This document shows positions 1-9,653 of a DNA stretch of 64,000 bases, one piece after another. Positions within the stretch are counted from its first letter, which is position 1, and each line of letters begins with the position of its first letter. Location: positions 62,001 through 126,000 of the forward strand of contig NZ_LRUN01000010.1 of the NCBI RefSeq assembly GCF_001679645.1, read 5' to 3'. The notes under the pieces are model-generated. The model made no database searches. It worked only from the letters and a program-made list of their open reading frames with translations, and was not told where the DNA came from. The stretch is from Pseudomonas bananamidigenes (GTDB lineage: Bacteria > Pseudomonadota > Gammaproteobacteria > Pseudomonadales > Pseudomonadaceae). The position numbers and the translations under genes were made by a program.

Positions 1-71
1 TCAAAGGCATGACACCCTCGCACTACCGGCGTCTGGTGGTACAGCGTCTGACGGAGCAGAACCACGGCTGA
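1..71 (+). CDS. AraC-family regulator, C-terminal fragment (probable MtlR)
   Basis: Only the last 22 codons are in the window (frame starting at base 3, stop TGA at 69-71). They contain GMTPSHYRRLVVQ, which matches the end of the second helix-turn-helix of AraC/XylS regulators, where a G-x-[ST]-P-x-x-[FY]-R motif is usual. In P. fluorescens the AraC-type activator MtlR is encoded next to the mannitol operon, so this is probably MtlR. That assignment rests on position and a short motif only. Confidence 0.6.
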   Translation, partial: KGMTPSHYRRLVVQRLTEQNHG

Positions 72-298
72 ACGCTGAAAACCTGTACGGTTTCATTACC
101 CTCGCCTTCCTGAAATGCCCTTCCCTGTGCTGGCCGCCTCAATCCCGAGTGCAAAAAAGTATCGATTCAAGTGTCAGGGATGATTTGTCAGCCCTGCGTC
201 GGAAGGCTGTAATCAGTGCACATTCTTCCCCCGCCGGAAGAACACAAAAACAATAACTGTCCTTCTGTAACCCGCCGGGTGCAGAAAAGGAGTGCACG

Positions 299-1609
299 AT
301 GCAACCCACTGCAAAAGCTCTGCTGGCCCTCACCTGCATGACCCTCAGCAGCGTCAGCCTTGGCGCCCAGACCCTGACCATCGCCACCGTCAACAACAGC
401 GACATGATCCGCATGCAAAAGCTCTCGAAAACCTTCGAGACCGAGCACCCGGACATCAAGTTGAACTGGGTCGTGCTGGAAGAAAACGTCCTGCGCCAGC
501 GCCTGACCACCGACATTGCCACCCAGGGTGGCCAGTTCGACGTGTTGACCATCGGCATGTACGAAGCCGCACTCTGGGGCGCAAAAGGCTGGCTGGAGCC
601 AATGAAGGACCTGCCGGCCAGTTACGCCCTCGACGATGTGTTCCCGTCGGTGCGTGAAGGTCTGTCGGTCAAGGGCTCGTTGTATGCCCTGCCGTTCTAC
701 GCCGAAAGCTCGATCACCTATTACCGCACCGACCTGTTCAAGGACGCCGGCCTGACCATGCCCGAGCGTCCGACCTGGGAGCAGATCGCCGGCTTCGCCG
801 AGAAACTCACCAACAAGGACAAGGAACAATACGGCATCTGCCTGCGCGGCAAGGCCGGCTGGGGCGAGAACATGGCGCTGATCACCACCGTGGCCAACGC
901 CTATGGCGCGCGCTGGTTCGATGAGCAGTGGAAACCGGAATTCAGCGGAGCGGAATGGAAAAACGCGCTGAACTTCTACGTCGACACCATGAAAAAGTCC
1001 GGGCCACCCGGCGCATCCAGCAACGGCTTCAACGAAAACCTCGCGCTGTTCAACAGCGGCAAGTGCGCAATCTGGGTCGATGCCAGCGTTGCGGGCTCGT
1101 TCGTCACCGACAAGACCCAAAGCAAGGTCGCCGATCATGTCCGCTTCACCTATGCGCCGCATCAAGTCACCGACAAAGGCTCGGCCTGGCTGTACTCGTG
1201 GGCGCTGGCGATTCCCACCAGCTCAAAGGCCAAGGATGCCGCCAAAGAGTTCAGTGCGTGGGCCACCTCCAAAGAGTACGGCGAACTGGTCGCCAAGACC
1301 GACGGCATCGCCAACGTACCGCCGGGCACTCGTGCCTCGACCTACAGCGACGCCTACATGAGCGCCGCGCCGTTTGCCAAGGTGACGCTGGAATCGCTCA
1401 AAGCGGCCGACCCGAGCAAACCGACCCTCAAACCGGTGCCTTACATCGGCATTCAACTGGTGACCATCCCCGAGTTCCAGGGCATCGGCACCCAGGTCGG
1501 CAAGCTGTTCTCGGCGGCATTGATCGGCCAGACCACGGTCGACCAGGCACTGACCGCTGCACAGCAAACCACCGAACGCGAGATGAAGCGCGCGGGTTAT
1601 CCGAAGTAG
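299..1609 (+). CDS. mtlE: Mannitol/polyol ABC transporter substrate-binding protein MtlE
   Basis: Periplasmic binding protein of 436 residues, the usual length for the family-1 extracellular solute-binding fold. An N-terminal signal peptide is visible (Lys6, then a hydrophobic stretch to about residue 22 ending SVSLGAQ). The mature chain starts with the LTIATVNNSDM-type first beta strand of sugar-binding proteins. An AAGGAG ribosome binding site lies just before the ATG. It is the first gene of a block encoding two permeases, an ATPase, mannitol dehydrogenase and two sugar kinases, which is the P. fluorescens mtlEFGKDYZ order. The inferred role is capture of mannitol, sorbitol or arabitol for import. 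Substrate range is taken from the family and context. Confidence 0.93.
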   Translation: MQPTAKALLALTCMTLSSVSLGAQTLTIATVNNSDMIRMQKLSKTFETEHPDIKLNWVVLEENVLRQRLTTDIATQGGQFDVLTIGMYEAALWGAKGWLEPMKDLPASYALDDVFPSVREGLSVKGSLYALPFYAESSITYYRTDLFKDAGLTMPERPTWEQIAGFAEKLTNKDKEQYGICLRGKAGWGENMALITTVANAYGARWFDEQWKPEFSGAEWKNALNFYVDTMKKSGPPGASSNGFNENLALFNSGKCAIWVDASVAGSFVTDKTQSKVADHVRFTYAPHQVTDKGSAWLYSWALAIPTSSKAKDAAKEFSAWATSKEYGELVAKTDGIANVPPGTRASTYSDAYMSAAPFAKVTLESLKAADPSKPTLKPVPYIGIQLVTIPEFQGIGTQVGKLFSAALIGQTTVDQALTAAQQTTEREMKRAGYPK

Positions 1610-1627
1610 CCGCTCCTCATTTCAATT

Positions 1628-1755
1628 GTGGCGAGGGAGCTTGCTCCCGCCGCTGCGAAGCGGCCCCGAAAAACCAGCATGCGGTTTATCAGACATATCG
1701 TGTTGACCGGTTAACGACTGCTTCGCAGCCGAGCGGGAGCAAGCTCCCTCGCCAC
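1628..1755. repeat. REPIN: inverted pair of REP sequences between mtlE and mtlF
   Basis: Bases 1628-1650 and 1733-1755 are perfect 23-bp inverted copies (core GAGGGAGCTTGCTCCC, itself palindromic), separated by about 80 bp. Further complementary bases follow each copy (GCTGCGAAGC and GCTTCGCAGC). This is the REP-doublet (REPIN) architecture common in P. fluorescens. It lies directly after the binding-protein gene, so it may affect mRNA stability or termination between mtlE and the permease genes. Confidence 0.85.
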
Positions 1756-1791
1756 AGATATCTCGCTGTTTCCGAGTAAGTGACCACCACC

Positions 1792-2718
1792 ATGAATACT
1801 TCAACTGCCAAAGCCCACATCGACCTGTCGCACCCCCGGCGCAAAAACCGCGTGGCCAACCCCGGCTGGTTTCTGGTCAGCCCGTCGGTGGCCCTGTTGC
1901 TGCTGTGGATGATCGTGCCACTGGGCATGACCGTCTATTTCTCGATGATCCGCTACAACCTGCTCGACCCGGGCATCAACGAGTTCGTCGGGCTGGATAA
2001 CTTCACGTTCTTTCTGACCGACTCCGGCTTCCTGCCCGGTGCCACCAACACGTTGTTGCTGGTGGGCAGCGTGCTGCTGATCAGCGTGGTGTTCGGCGTT
2101 TTGATCAGTGCGCTGCTGGAGGCCAGTGAATTTCTCGGTCGCGGCATCGTGCGGGTGATGCTGATTTCGCCATTTTTCATCATGCCCACGGTCGGGGCGC
2201 TGATCTGGAAGAACCTGATCTTCCACCCGGTGTCCGGAATCCTGGCGTACATCTGGAAGCTGTTCGGCGCACAACCGGTGGACTGGCTGGCCCATTACCC
2301 GCTGCTGTCGATCATCATCATTGTGTCGTGGCAATGGCTGCCCTTCGCGATCCTGATCCTGATGACGGCCATGCAGTCCCTCGACCAGGAACAGAAGGAA
2401 GCCGCCCGCCTCGACGGCGCCGGTCCTGTGGCGATCTTCTGGCACCTGACCCTGCCGCACCTGGCGCGACCGATTGCCGTGGTGGTGATGATCGAAACCA
2501 TCTTCCTGCTGTCGGTGTTCGCCGAGATTTTCACCACCACCAATGGCGGCCCCGGCTACGCCTCGACCAACCTCGCCTACCTGATCTACAACCAGGCGCT
2601 GGTGCAGTTCGACGTCGGCATGGCCTCGGCCGGCGGCCTGATCGCCGTGGTCATCGCCAACATCGCCGCGATCATTCTGGTGCGGATGATCGGCAAAAAC
2701 CTGACTGACAAAGCCTGA
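1792..2718 (+). CDS. mtlF: Mannitol/polyol ABC transporter permease MtlF
   Basis: Integral membrane permease of the MalF type with six apparent hydrophobic segments. The EAA loop that docks on the ATPase is visible as [20 protein letters not shown] near residues 204-225. The ATG at 1792 gives [13 protein letters not shown]. An in-frame GTG at 1780 would add four residues and is closer to a weak GAGTAAG site, so the start is uncertain. The length (308 aa) is normal. It probably forms the membrane channel of the mannitol importer with MtlG. The next gene begins 8 bp after the stop. Confidence 0.92.
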   Translation: MNTSTAKAHIDLSHPRRKNRVANPGWFLVSPSVALLLLWMIVPLGMTVYFSMIRYNLLDPGINEFVGLDNFTFFLTDSGFLPGATNTLLLVGSVLLISVVFGVLISALLEASEFLGRGIVRVMLISPFFIMPTVGALIWKNLIFHPVSGILAYIWKLFGAQPVDWLAHYPLLSIIIIVSWQWLPFAILILMTAMQSLDQEQKEAARLDGAGPVAIFWHLTLPHLARPIAVVVMIETIFLLSVFAEIFTTTNGGPGYASTNLAYLIYNQALVQFDVGMASAGGLIAVVIANIAAIILVRMIGKNLTDKA

Positions 2719-2726
2719 GGCCCGCC

Positions 2727-3557
2727 ATGACTCTTCAACAATCCCGCCGACTGCAAAGCCTGCTGCTCGGCACGCTGGCCTGGGCCATCGCGATCATCAT
2801 TTTCTTCCCGATCTTCTGGATGGTACTGACCAGTTTCAAGACCGAAATCGACGCCTTCGCCACACCACCGCAGTTGTTCTTCACGCCTACGCTGGAGAAC
2901 TACCTGCACATCAACGAGCGCAGCGACTACTTCAGTTTTGCCTGGAACTCAGTCGTGATTTCCTTCAGTGCCACCGCCCTGTGCCTGCTGATCGCGGTGC
3001 CGGCGGCCTACTCGATGGCGTTCTACGAAACCCAGCGCACCAACGGCACGCTGCTGTGGATGCTCTCCACCAAGATGCTGCCGCCGGTGGGCGTACTGAT
3101 GCCGATCTACCTGCTGGCCAAGAGTTTCGGCCTGCTGGATACGCGCATCGCGCTGATCGTGATCTACACGCTGATCAACCTGCCGATCGTGGTCTGGATG
3201 GTTTACACCTACTTCAAGGACATCCCCAAGGACATCCTCGAAGCCGCCCGCCTCGACGGCGCCACCCTCGCCCAGGAAATGCTCCGCGTACTGCTGCCCA
3301 TCGCCAAGGGCGGCCTGGCCTCGACCGTACTGCTGTCGCTGATCCTGTGCTGGAACGAGGCGTTCTGGTCGCTGAACCTGACCTCGTCCAAAGCCGCTCC
3401 GCTGACCGCGTTGATCGCTTCCTACTCAAGCCCCGAAGGCTTGTTCTGGGCCAAGTTGTCGGCCGTCTCGACGCTTGCCTGCGCGCCGATCCTGATCTTC
3501 GGCTGGATCAGCCAGAAACAATTGGTCCGCGGCCTGTCGTTCGGCGCCGTCAAATAA
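2727..3557 (+). CDS. mtlG: Mannitol/polyol ABC transporter permease MtlG
   Basis: MalG-type permease of 276 residues, with a hydrophobic first segment ([18 protein letters not shown]) and the EAA motif [20 protein letters not shown] at about residues 172-191. It follows mtlF by 8 bp and precedes the ATPase by 23 bp, so the three are surely co-transcribed. It pairs with MtlF in the inner membrane to make the translocation path. Nothing is unusual in length or motifs. Confidence 0.93.
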   Translation: MTLQQSRRLQSLLLGTLAWAIAIIIFFPIFWMVLTSFKTEIDAFATPPQLFFTPTLENYLHINERSDYFSFAWNSVVISFSATALCLLIAVPAAYSMAFYETQRTNGTLLWMLSTKMLPPVGVLMPIYLLAKSFGLLDTRIALIVIYTLINLPIVVWMVYTYFKDIPKDILEAARLDGATLAQEMLRVLLPIAKGGLASTVLLSLILCWNEAFWSLNLTSSKAAPLTALIASYSSPEGLFWAKLSAVSTLACAPILIFGWISQKQLVRGLSFGAVK

Positions 3558-3580
3558 GAATTCGCAAGAGGAGCGCCACC

Positions 3581-4684
3581 ATGGCCAACCTGAAAATCAA
3601 GCATCTGCAAAAAGGCTTCGAAGGGTTTTCCATCATCAAGGGCATCGACCTTGAGGTGAACGACAAGGAATTCGTGGTGTTCGTCGGCCCGTCGGGCTGC
3701 GGCAAATCCACCCTGCTGCGGCTGATCGCCGGGCTCGAAGAAGTCAGCGGCGGCACCATCGAGCTGGACGGGCGCGACATCACCGAAGTCAGTCCGGCCA
3801 AGCGTGACCTGGCGATGGTGTTCCAGACCTACGCGCTGTACCCGCACATGACCGTGAAGAAAAACATGTCGTTCGCCCTCGACCTGGCTGGCGTGCCAAA
3901 AGCCGAAGTCGAGAAGAAAGTCGGCGAAGCGGCGCGCATTCTCGAACTGGGCCCGATGCTGGAACGCAAACCGAAACAGCTGTCCGGCGGTCAGCGTCAG
4001 CGCGTGGCCATCGGCCGGGCGATCGTGCGCAACCCGAAAATCTTCCTGTTCGACGAACCGCTGTCCAACCTCGACGCCGCGCTACGGGTGCAAATGCGCC
4101 TGGAGCTGCTGCGCCTGCACAAGGATCTGAAAGCCACCATGATTTATGTGACTCACGATCAGGTCGAAGCCATGACCATGGCCGACAAAGTCGTGGTGCT
4201 CAATGGCGGCAGGATCGAACAGGTCGGCTCGCCGCTGGAGCTGTATCACCACCCCGCCAACCTGTTCGTCGCCGGGTTCCTCGGCACGCCGAAAATGGGC
4301 TTCCTCAAGGGCAAGATTGCCCGAATCGATGGCCCGAGCTGCGAAGTCTCGCTGGACGCCGGCACCCGCATCACCCTGCCTTTCAACGCCTCGCACCTCA
4401 GTGTCGGCAGCGCCGTGACCCTCGGCATTCGCCCGGAACATCTGGAACTGGCGCAATCGGGCGACTGCACCCTGCAAGTCACCGCCGACGTCAGCGAACG
4501 ACTGGGCAGCGACACCTTCTGCCACGTCACGACCAACGCCGGCGAAGCCCTGACCATGCGCGTACGCGGTGATCTGGCGAGCCGTTACGGCGAACAACTG
4601 AACCTGCACCTGGACGCCGCCCACTGTCATCTGTTCGATGCCGACGGCGTGGCGCTGACCCGCCCGTTGCGCGCCGCCGCCTGA
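3581..4684 (+). CDS. mtlK: Mannitol/polyol ABC transporter ATP-binding protein MtlK
   Basis: ATPase of the MalK/UgpC subfamily, 367 residues. Walker A is GPSGCGKST (36-44), signature LSGGQRQR (134-141), Walker B IFLFDEP (154-160), followed by the D-loop SNLDAALR and the H-loop in [10 protein letters not shown]. The C-terminal third is the TOBE-like regulatory domain of sugar importers. The ATG at 3581 has a clear GAGGAG ribosome binding site. The open frame runs further upstream inside mtlG, but that extension is a shadow. It energises import of polyols through MtlFG. Confidence 0.93.
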   Translation: MANLKIKHLQKGFEGFSIIKGIDLEVNDKEFVVFVGPSGCGKSTLLRLIAGLEEVSGGTIELDGRDITEVSPAKRDLAMVFQTYALYPHMTVKKNMSFALDLAGVPKAEVEKKVGEAARILELGPMLERKPKQLSGGQRQRVAIGRAIVRNPKIFLFDEPLSNLDAALRVQMRLELLRLHKDLKATMIYVTHDQVEAMTMADKVVVLNGGRIEQVGSPLELYHHPANLFVAGFLGTPKMGFLKGKIARIDGPSCEVSLDAGTRITLPFNASHLSVGSAVTLGIRPEHLELAQSGDCTLQVTADVSERLGSDTFCHVTTNAGEALTMRVRGDLASRYGEQLNLHLDAAHCHLFDADGVALTRPLRAAA

Positions 4685-4699
4685 TTTCGAGACCGACCG

Positions 4700-6172
4700 A
4701 TGAAACTGAACCAACAGAACCTCAATCGCCTCACCGCCGAAGTGAAACTCCCGGCCTACAGCCTCAGCGAAACCCGTCAGGGCATCGCCCACATCGGCGT
4801 CGGGGGGTTCCACCGCGCACATCAGGCGTATTACACCGACGCGCTGATGAACACCGGCGAAGCGCTGGGCTGGGCCATTTGCGGTGTCGGTCTGCGCACC
4901 GAAGACCGCCGCGCCCGGGACGACCTCAAGGAACAGGATTACCTGTTCACTCTGTTCGAACTCGGCGACAGCGACGACACCGAAGTCCGCGTCATCGGCT
5001 CGATCCGCGACATGTTGCTGGCCGAGGACAGCCCTCAGGGGCTGATCGACAAACTCGCCGATCCGCAGATCCGTATCGTCTCGCTGACCATCACCGAGGG
5101 CGGCTACTGCATCGATGACAGCAACGGCGAGTTCATGGCGCACCTGCCACAGATTCAGCACGACCTGACCTACCCGCAACAGCCGCAAACCGTGTTCGGT
5201 TTCCTCTGCGCAGCCCTGGCCAAACGACGCGCAGCGGGCATTCCGGCGTTTACCGTGATGTCCTGCGATAACCTGCCGCACAACGGCGCCGTCACCCGCA
5301 AGGCGCTGCTGGCCTTCACCGCGCTGCTGGATCCGGATTTACGTGACTGGATCGATGCCAACGTCAGCTTCCCCAACGCCATGGTCGACCGCATCACGCC
5401 CATGACCAGCACTGCGCATCGCCTGCAACTGGCAGACAAACACGCCGTCGACGACGCCTGGCCGGTGGTCTGCGAGCCCTTCGTGCAATGGGTGCTGGAA
5501 GACAAATTCGTGAATGGCCGCCCGGCCTGGGAAAAGGTCGGTGTGCAGTTCACCGGCGATGTTTCGCCCTACGAAGAGATGAAGATCAAACTGCTCAACG
5601 GCAGCCATCTGGCGCTGACCTATCTGGGCTTTTTGAAGGGTTACCGTTTCGTCCACGAAACCATGAACGACCCGTTGTTCGTTCGCTACATGCGCGCCTA
5701 CATGGACCAGGACGTGACCCCGCAACTGGCATCGGTGCCGGGCATCGACCTAACCGAATACAAAAACACGCTGGTGGCGCGATTCTCCAACCAGGCGATT
5801 GCCGATCAACTGGAGCGGGTGTGTTCGGACGGTTCGTCGAAGTTTCCCAAATTCACCATTCCGACGATCAATCGGTTGATTGCCGATGGGCGCGAAACCA
5901 AGCGCGCGGCGCTGGTGGTGGCGGCGTGGGCGCTTTATCTGAAGGGTGTGGACGAGAATGGCGACACTTATTCGATTCCGGATCCTCGGGCGGCGTTTTG
6001 TCAGGCGTTGGTGGCGGATGATGCGCTGATTACCGAGCGGTTGTTGGGGGTTGAGGAGATTTTCGGGGTGGCAATTGCGCGTTCGGCGGAGTTTGTCGCA
6101 GCATTCGAGTGGTGTCTGAACAGCTTGCGAGAAGAAGGCGTCACTCGGACTTTGGAACAGGTTCTAGCCTGA
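4700..6172 (+). CDS. mtlD: Mannitol 2-dehydrogenase
   Basis: Polyol-specific long-chain dehydrogenase/reductase of 490 residues that oxidises D-mannitol to D-fructose (also arabitol and sorbitol) with NAD+. A Rossmann glycine motif is seen in GVGGFHRAHQAYY near residue 33. The family catalytic pattern K-x4-N-x2-H falls at Lys295, Asn300 and His303, the positions known for the P. fluorescens enzyme. VDRITP (229-234) is the conserved segment of the N-terminal domain. It starts 15 bp after mtlK. Codon use towards the 3' end becomes GTT/TTG-rich compared with the rest of the operon, which is mildly odd. Confidence 0.95.
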   Translation: MKLNQQNLNRLTAEVKLPAYSLSETRQGIAHIGVGGFHRAHQAYYTDALMNTGEALGWAICGVGLRTEDRRARDDLKEQDYLFTLFELGDSDDTEVRVIGSIRDMLLAEDSPQGLIDKLADPQIRIVSLTITEGGYCIDDSNGEFMAHLPQIQHDLTYPQQPQTVFGFLCAALAKRRAAGIPAFTVMSCDNLPHNGAVTRKALLAFTALLDPDLRDWIDANVSFPNAMVDRITPMTSTAHRLQLADKHAVDDAWPVVCEPFVQWVLEDKFVNGRPAWEKVGVQFTGDVSPYEEMKIKLLNGSHLALTYLGFLKGYRFVHETMNDPLFVRYMRAYMDQDVTPQLASVPGIDLTEYKNTLVARFSNQAIADQLERVCSDGSSKFPKFTIPTINRLIADGRETKRAALVVAAWALYLKGVDENGDTYSIPDPRAAFCQALVADDALITERLLGVEEIFGVAIARSAEFVAAFEWCLNSLREEGVTRTLEQVLA

Positions 6173-6177
6173 AAAGC

Positions 6178-6369
6178 CCCTCATCGGAACGCCGCCCGCC
6201 TAGCCCTCTCCCGGAGGGAGAGGGAACCTACCGAGGTGCTCTTTCGAGATACATCGACCTGAACGTTTTGAGTCGAACTCAGGAATTGAAAGGCTCCACG
6301 ATCTGCTCCCTTTCCCCCTCTCCCCTTTGGGGCGGTCCGACGTTTCGGGAGGGTTGGGGTGAGGGGTAG
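6178..6369. repeat. Second class of inverted repeat element between mtlD and mtlY
   Basis: The 6178-6227 half contains the palindrome CCCTCTCCCggaGGGAGAGGG (6204-6224). The 6305-6369 half contains a degraded counterpart in inverted orientation (CCCTCTCCCCTTTGGGG, ending GGTTGGGGTGAGGGG). Read on the other strand, the first half also ends in GATGAGGGG, so the two form an imperfect inverted pair enclosing about 75 bp. Sequences of this CCCTCTCCC/GGTGAGGGG type are widespread dispersed repeats in gamma-proteobacteria. It fills almost the whole 224-bp gap and is unrelated to the element at 1628. Confidence 0.75.
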
Positions 6370-6396
6370 TCGCAAAAAAAACAACAGGTTCACACC

Positions 6397-7893
6397 ATGA
6401 ACAACCAACAACTCTTCCTCGGCATCGACTGCGGCACCCAAGGCACCAAAGCCATCATCCTCGACGCCACCAGCGGTCAGGTCCTGGGCCAGGGTGCCGC
6501 TGCCCACACGATGATCAGCGGCGCCAACGGCCGTCGCGAGCAAGACCCCGCGCAGTGGCTGGAAGCCTTCGCCCTCGCTACCCGCCGAGCTTTATTGGCG
6601 GCCAATGTCGACGGCCAATCGATCCTCGGCATCGGTGTTTCCGGCCAGCAACACGGTCTGGTGCTGCTCGACGACCAGGGCCAGGTCCTGCGCCCGGCCA
6701 AGCTTTGGTGCGACACCGAAACCACGGCAGAAAACGATCGCCTGCTGACTTGCCTCGGCGGCGAAACAGGCGCGCTGGAACGCCTCGGCGTGGTCATTGC
6801 GCCGGGCTACACAGTGTCCAAACTGCTGTGGACCAAGGAACAACACCCCGCCGTATTCTCACGGATCGCAAAAATCCTGCTGCCCCACGACTACCTGAAT
6901 TTCTGGCTGACCGGCCGTGCGTGCAGCGAATATGGCGATGCGTCCGGCACCGGCTATTTCAACGTACGCACCCGGCAATGGGATTTGCAGCTGTTGCGCG
7001 ACATCGATGCCAGTGGCCGTCTGCAAGCGGCGCTGCCGGAGTTGATCGACGCCCATCAAGCCGTGGGCACGATCCTGCCGGCGATTGCCGAGCTTCTGGG
7101 CATCAACCCCAATGCGCTGGTGTCCAGCGGTGGCGGCGACAACATGATGGGCGCCATCGGCACCGGCAATATTCAGTCGGGGGCGATCACCATGAGCCTC
7201 GGTTCGTCCGGCACGGTGTACGCCTACGCCGAGGCGCCCAGGGTCAGCCCGGATGCCTCGGTCGCGACCTTCTGCTCATCCAGCGGCGGTTGGCTGCCGT
7301 TGATTTGCACCATGAACCTGACCAACGCCACGGGGGCGATCCGCGAGCTGTTCGAGCTGGATCTCGACACCTTCAACGCCTTGGTGGCCCAGGCGCCGAT
7401 CGGCGCCGAAGGCGTAAGCATGCTGCCGTTCCTCAACGGCGAACGCGTGCCTCCCCTGCCCCACGCCACCGGCAGCCTGCATGGCCTGACGATCGATAAC
7501 CTGACCCGTGCCAATCTGTGCCGTGCCGCCGTCGAGGGCACGACCTTCGGTTTGCGATACGGACTGGATCTGCTGCGCCAGAATGGTTTACAAAGCCGCA
7601 GCATTTGCCTGATCGGCGGCGGCTCGAAAAGTGCGGTGTGGCGGCAGATCGTCGCCGACATCATGAACACCCCGGTGATCTGCACCGAGCAAAGCGAAGC
7701 CGCCGCCCTCGGCGCGGCGATTCAGGCGGCATGGTGCAAGGCGTGGTCGAACGGCCACGAAGACAGCCTGACCGACTTGTGCGAGCGCTGCGTGAAGCTC
7801 GACCTGAACAGTGAAACCCTGCCGGTTGCCGCCAATGTCGCGGCCTTCCAGCAGGCCTATGAACGCTATCGACAGCATGTCGCAACCTTATAA
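6397..7893 (+). CDS. mtlY: Xylulokinase
   Basis: FGGY-family sugar kinase of 498 residues that phosphorylates D-xylulose, the product of arabitol oxidation by MtlD. The N-terminus GIDCGTQGTKAIILD is the first ATPase phosphate loop with the family Asp, and MSLGSSGTVYA plus IGGGSKSAVWRQIVADI are the second-domain adenosine-binding strands. The substrate-side GVSGQQHGLVLLD is typical of XylB. Its place between mannitol dehydrogenase and fructokinase matches mtlY in the published P. fluorescens operon order. The start ATG is 28 bp after the repeat element. Confidence 0.92.
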   Translation: MNNQQLFLGIDCGTQGTKAIILDATSGQVLGQGAAAHTMISGANGRREQDPAQWLEAFALATRRALLAANVDGQSILGIGVSGQQHGLVLLDDQGQVLRPAKLWCDTETTAENDRLLTCLGGETGALERLGVVIAPGYTVSKLLWTKEQHPAVFSRIAKILLPHDYLNFWLTGRACSEYGDASGTGYFNVRTRQWDLQLLRDIDASGRLQAALPELIDAHQAVGTILPAIAELLGINPNALVSSGGGDNMMGAIGTGNIQSGAITMSLGSSGTVYAYAEAPRVSPDASVATFCSSSGGWLPLICTMNLTNATGAIRELFELDLDTFNALVAQAPIGAEGVSMLPFLNGERVPPLPHATGSLHGLTIDNLTRANLCRAAVEGTTFGLRYGLDLLRQNGLQSRSICLIGGGSKSAVWRQIVADIMNTPVICTEQSEAAALGAAIQAAWCKAWSNGHEDSLTDLCERCVKLDLNSETLPVAANVAAFQQAYERYRQHVATL

Positions 7894-7906
7894 AGAGCAA
7901 ACAACT

Positions 7907-8845
7907 ATGTACCTGGTGTGTGGCGAAGCGCTGTTCGATTTCTTCAGCCAAGACGATGCCGGCGGGCAGGCATCGAAAGTCAATTTCAAGGCGATTGCCG
8001 GTGGCTCGCCATTCAACGTGGCAGTGGGTTTGCGTCGCCTGGGCGTGGACTCGGCGCTGTTCGCCGGGCTGTCCACCGACTACCTCGGCCGGCGCTTGCG
8101 GCAAGTGCTGCAGGACGAAGGCGTACGCCCGGATTATCTGGTGGATTTCGCCGCCCCGACCACGCTGGCCATGGTCGCGGTGGGCGCCAATGGTTCGCCG
8201 CATTACAGCTTTCGGGGCGAAGGTTGTGCCGACCGGCAGCTGAGCCTGGCGCATCTGCCGACGCTCGGGCCTGAAGTACGCGGCCTGCACTTCGGCTCTT
8301 TTTCGCTGGTGGTGCAACCGGTGGCCGATACCCTGCTCGCCCTGATCCAGCGCGAAAGCGGCAAACGCCTGATCAGCCTCGACCCGAACGTGCGCCTCAA
8401 TCCCGAGCCGAACATCGACCTGTGGCGCGAGCGGATCGCCACACTGGTAGAGCTGGCCGACCTGATCAAGGTCAGCGACGAAGATTTGAGTCTGCTGTAT
8501 CCGGAGCAGGACCCGCAGCGTGTGATCGAAGGCTGGCTGCAGCATCGCTGCCAGGTGGTGTTCCTGACCCGAGGGGGTGAAGGCGCGACCGTATTCAGCC
8601 GTGCTCACGGCTCATGGTCGGTGCCGGCGTCTTCGGTGAAGATCGCCGATACCGTCGGTGCCGGCGATACCTTCCAGGCCGCATTGATCACCTGGCTGAC
8701 CGAGCATGAGCTGGATTCGGTGGACGGCGTACAGCATCTGCAACGCGAACAGATCGACGCCATGCTCAGGTTTGCCGTAGAGGCGGCCGCCCTGACGTGC
8801 AGCAAGACAGGTCCGGATTTGCCTTATCGCCATCAGTTGACCTGA
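7907..8845 (+). CDS. mtlZ: Fructokinase (PfkB family)
   Basis: Carbohydrate kinase of the PfkB/ribokinase family, 312 residues. The signature DTVGAGDTFQAALITWL near the C-terminus holds the catalytic Asp and anion hole, and the N-terminal GGSPFNVAVGLRRLG is the first PfkB motif. It probably makes fructose 6-phosphate from the fructose produced by MtlD. The ATG at 7907 follows an AAAGAGC site 13 bp after the mtlY stop. A longer frame starting at 7811 overlaps mtlY and is not needed. Last gene of the mtl operon. Confidence 0.92.
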   Translation: MYLVCGEALFDFFSQDDAGGQASKVNFKAIAGGSPFNVAVGLRRLGVDSALFAGLSTDYLGRRLRQVLQDEGVRPDYLVDFAAPTTLAMVAVGANGSPHYSFRGEGCADRQLSLAHLPTLGPEVRGLHFGSFSLVVQPVADTLLALIQRESGKRLISLDPNVRLNPEPNIDLWRERIATLVELADLIKVSDEDLSLLYPEQDPQRVIEGWLQHRCQVVFLTRGGEGATVFSRAHGSWSVPASSVKIADTVGAGDTFQAALITWLTEHELDSVDGVQHLQREQIDAMLRFAVEAAALTCSKTGPDLPYRHQLT

Positions 8846-8889
8846 CCGCGTAGACTGGCGCCCTTTTTTGCACGACGGGATGACGGCTT

Positions 8890-9510
8890 TTGAATTCGGG
8901 GCGCACGGCTGGACTGTTGGTATTGGCGGCACTGTTGAGCGGTTGCGGAACATCGCCGCCGCGTTCACCGGAAAACCTCTGCGAGATTTTCCGCGAGAAA
9001 AGTGATTGGTACGACGCCGCGCAAGTCACGCAAAAGCGCTGGGGCGTGCCGATCCAGGTGCCGTTCGCGATCATGTATCAGGAGTCCGGCTACCGCTACG
9101 ACGCCAAGACCCCGCGCAAATACCTGCTGTGGGTGATCCCGTGGGGCCGGGTCTCGACCGCCGCCGGTTACGCCCAGGCCAAGGATGAAGTCTGGGCCGA
9201 CTATCAGAAAAGCACCGGTCGCCATGGCGCCGACCGTGAAGATTTCGATGACGCCATCGACTTCGTCGGCTGGTACATGGACAAGACCACCTCGATCAAC
9301 GGGGTGTACAAGTACGACGCCTATAACCAGTACCTCAACTACCACGAAGGCTGGGGCGGCTTTCGGCAGAAGACTTATGCCAGCAAGGCATGGTTGCCGC
9401 CGGTGGCGCGCAAGGTGCAGAACCGCTCGGACATGTACGGCCAGCAATACGCGGCGTGCAAGGATGACTTGAATCGCGGGTTCTGGAGCCGGTTCTGGCA
9501 TTGGCTGTAG
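8890..9510 (+). CDS. Lipoprotein with SLT-like transglycosylase domain
   Basis: Predicted 206-residue lipoprotein: signal peptide with lipobox LLSGC (Cys19), so probably outer-membrane anchored. The rest resembles a lytic transglycosylase SLT fold, with a candidate catalytic Glu65 in IMYQESGYRYD, GYAQAKDEVW in the position of the usual G-L-M-Q motif, and YNQYLNYHEGWGG resembling the A-Y-N-x-G motif. It would cut peptidoglycan glycan strands. The start is a TTG at 8890, chosen because it gives a compact signal peptide; a start further in would lose it. It lies 44 bp after mtlZ but has no obvious link to polyol use. Confidence 0.75.
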   Translation: MNSGRTAGLLVLAALLSGCGTSPPRSPENLCEIFREKSDWYDAAQVTQKRWGVPIQVPFAIMYQESGYRYDAKTPRKYLLWVIPWGRVSTAAGYAQAKDEVWADYQKSTGRHGADREDFDDAIDFVGWYMDKTTSINGVYKYDAYNQYLNYHEGWGGFRQKTYASKAWLPPVARKVQNRSDMYGQQYAACKDDLNRGFWSRFWHWL

Positions 9511-9529
9511 CGTAGACGGCAAAGACACC

Positions 9530-9622
9530 TTCGCGAGCAGGCTCGCTCCCACATTGAGATCTGCGTCGCCCCATATCCTGGGGCCGCTGAAGATCCCCCG
9601 TGGGAGCGAGCCTGCTCGCGAA
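9530..9622. repeat. REPIN of the TGGGAGCGAGCCTGCTCGCG class
   Basis: Bases 9530-9552 and 9600-9622 are perfect 23-bp inverted copies of the common P. fluorescens REP (core GAGCGAGCCTGCTCGC), separated by 47 bp. It sits between the convergent genes ending at 9510 and 9654 and could act as a transcript end for both. Confidence 0.88.
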
Positions 9623-9653
9623 AGCAATTGAACAGGCTCTACAGCTCTAACGA

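Noticed and set aside
8890..9510. Another T6SS effector
   Set aside because: It has its own lipobox and no nearby vgrG on the same transcript, so a cell-envelope lipoprotein is simpler.
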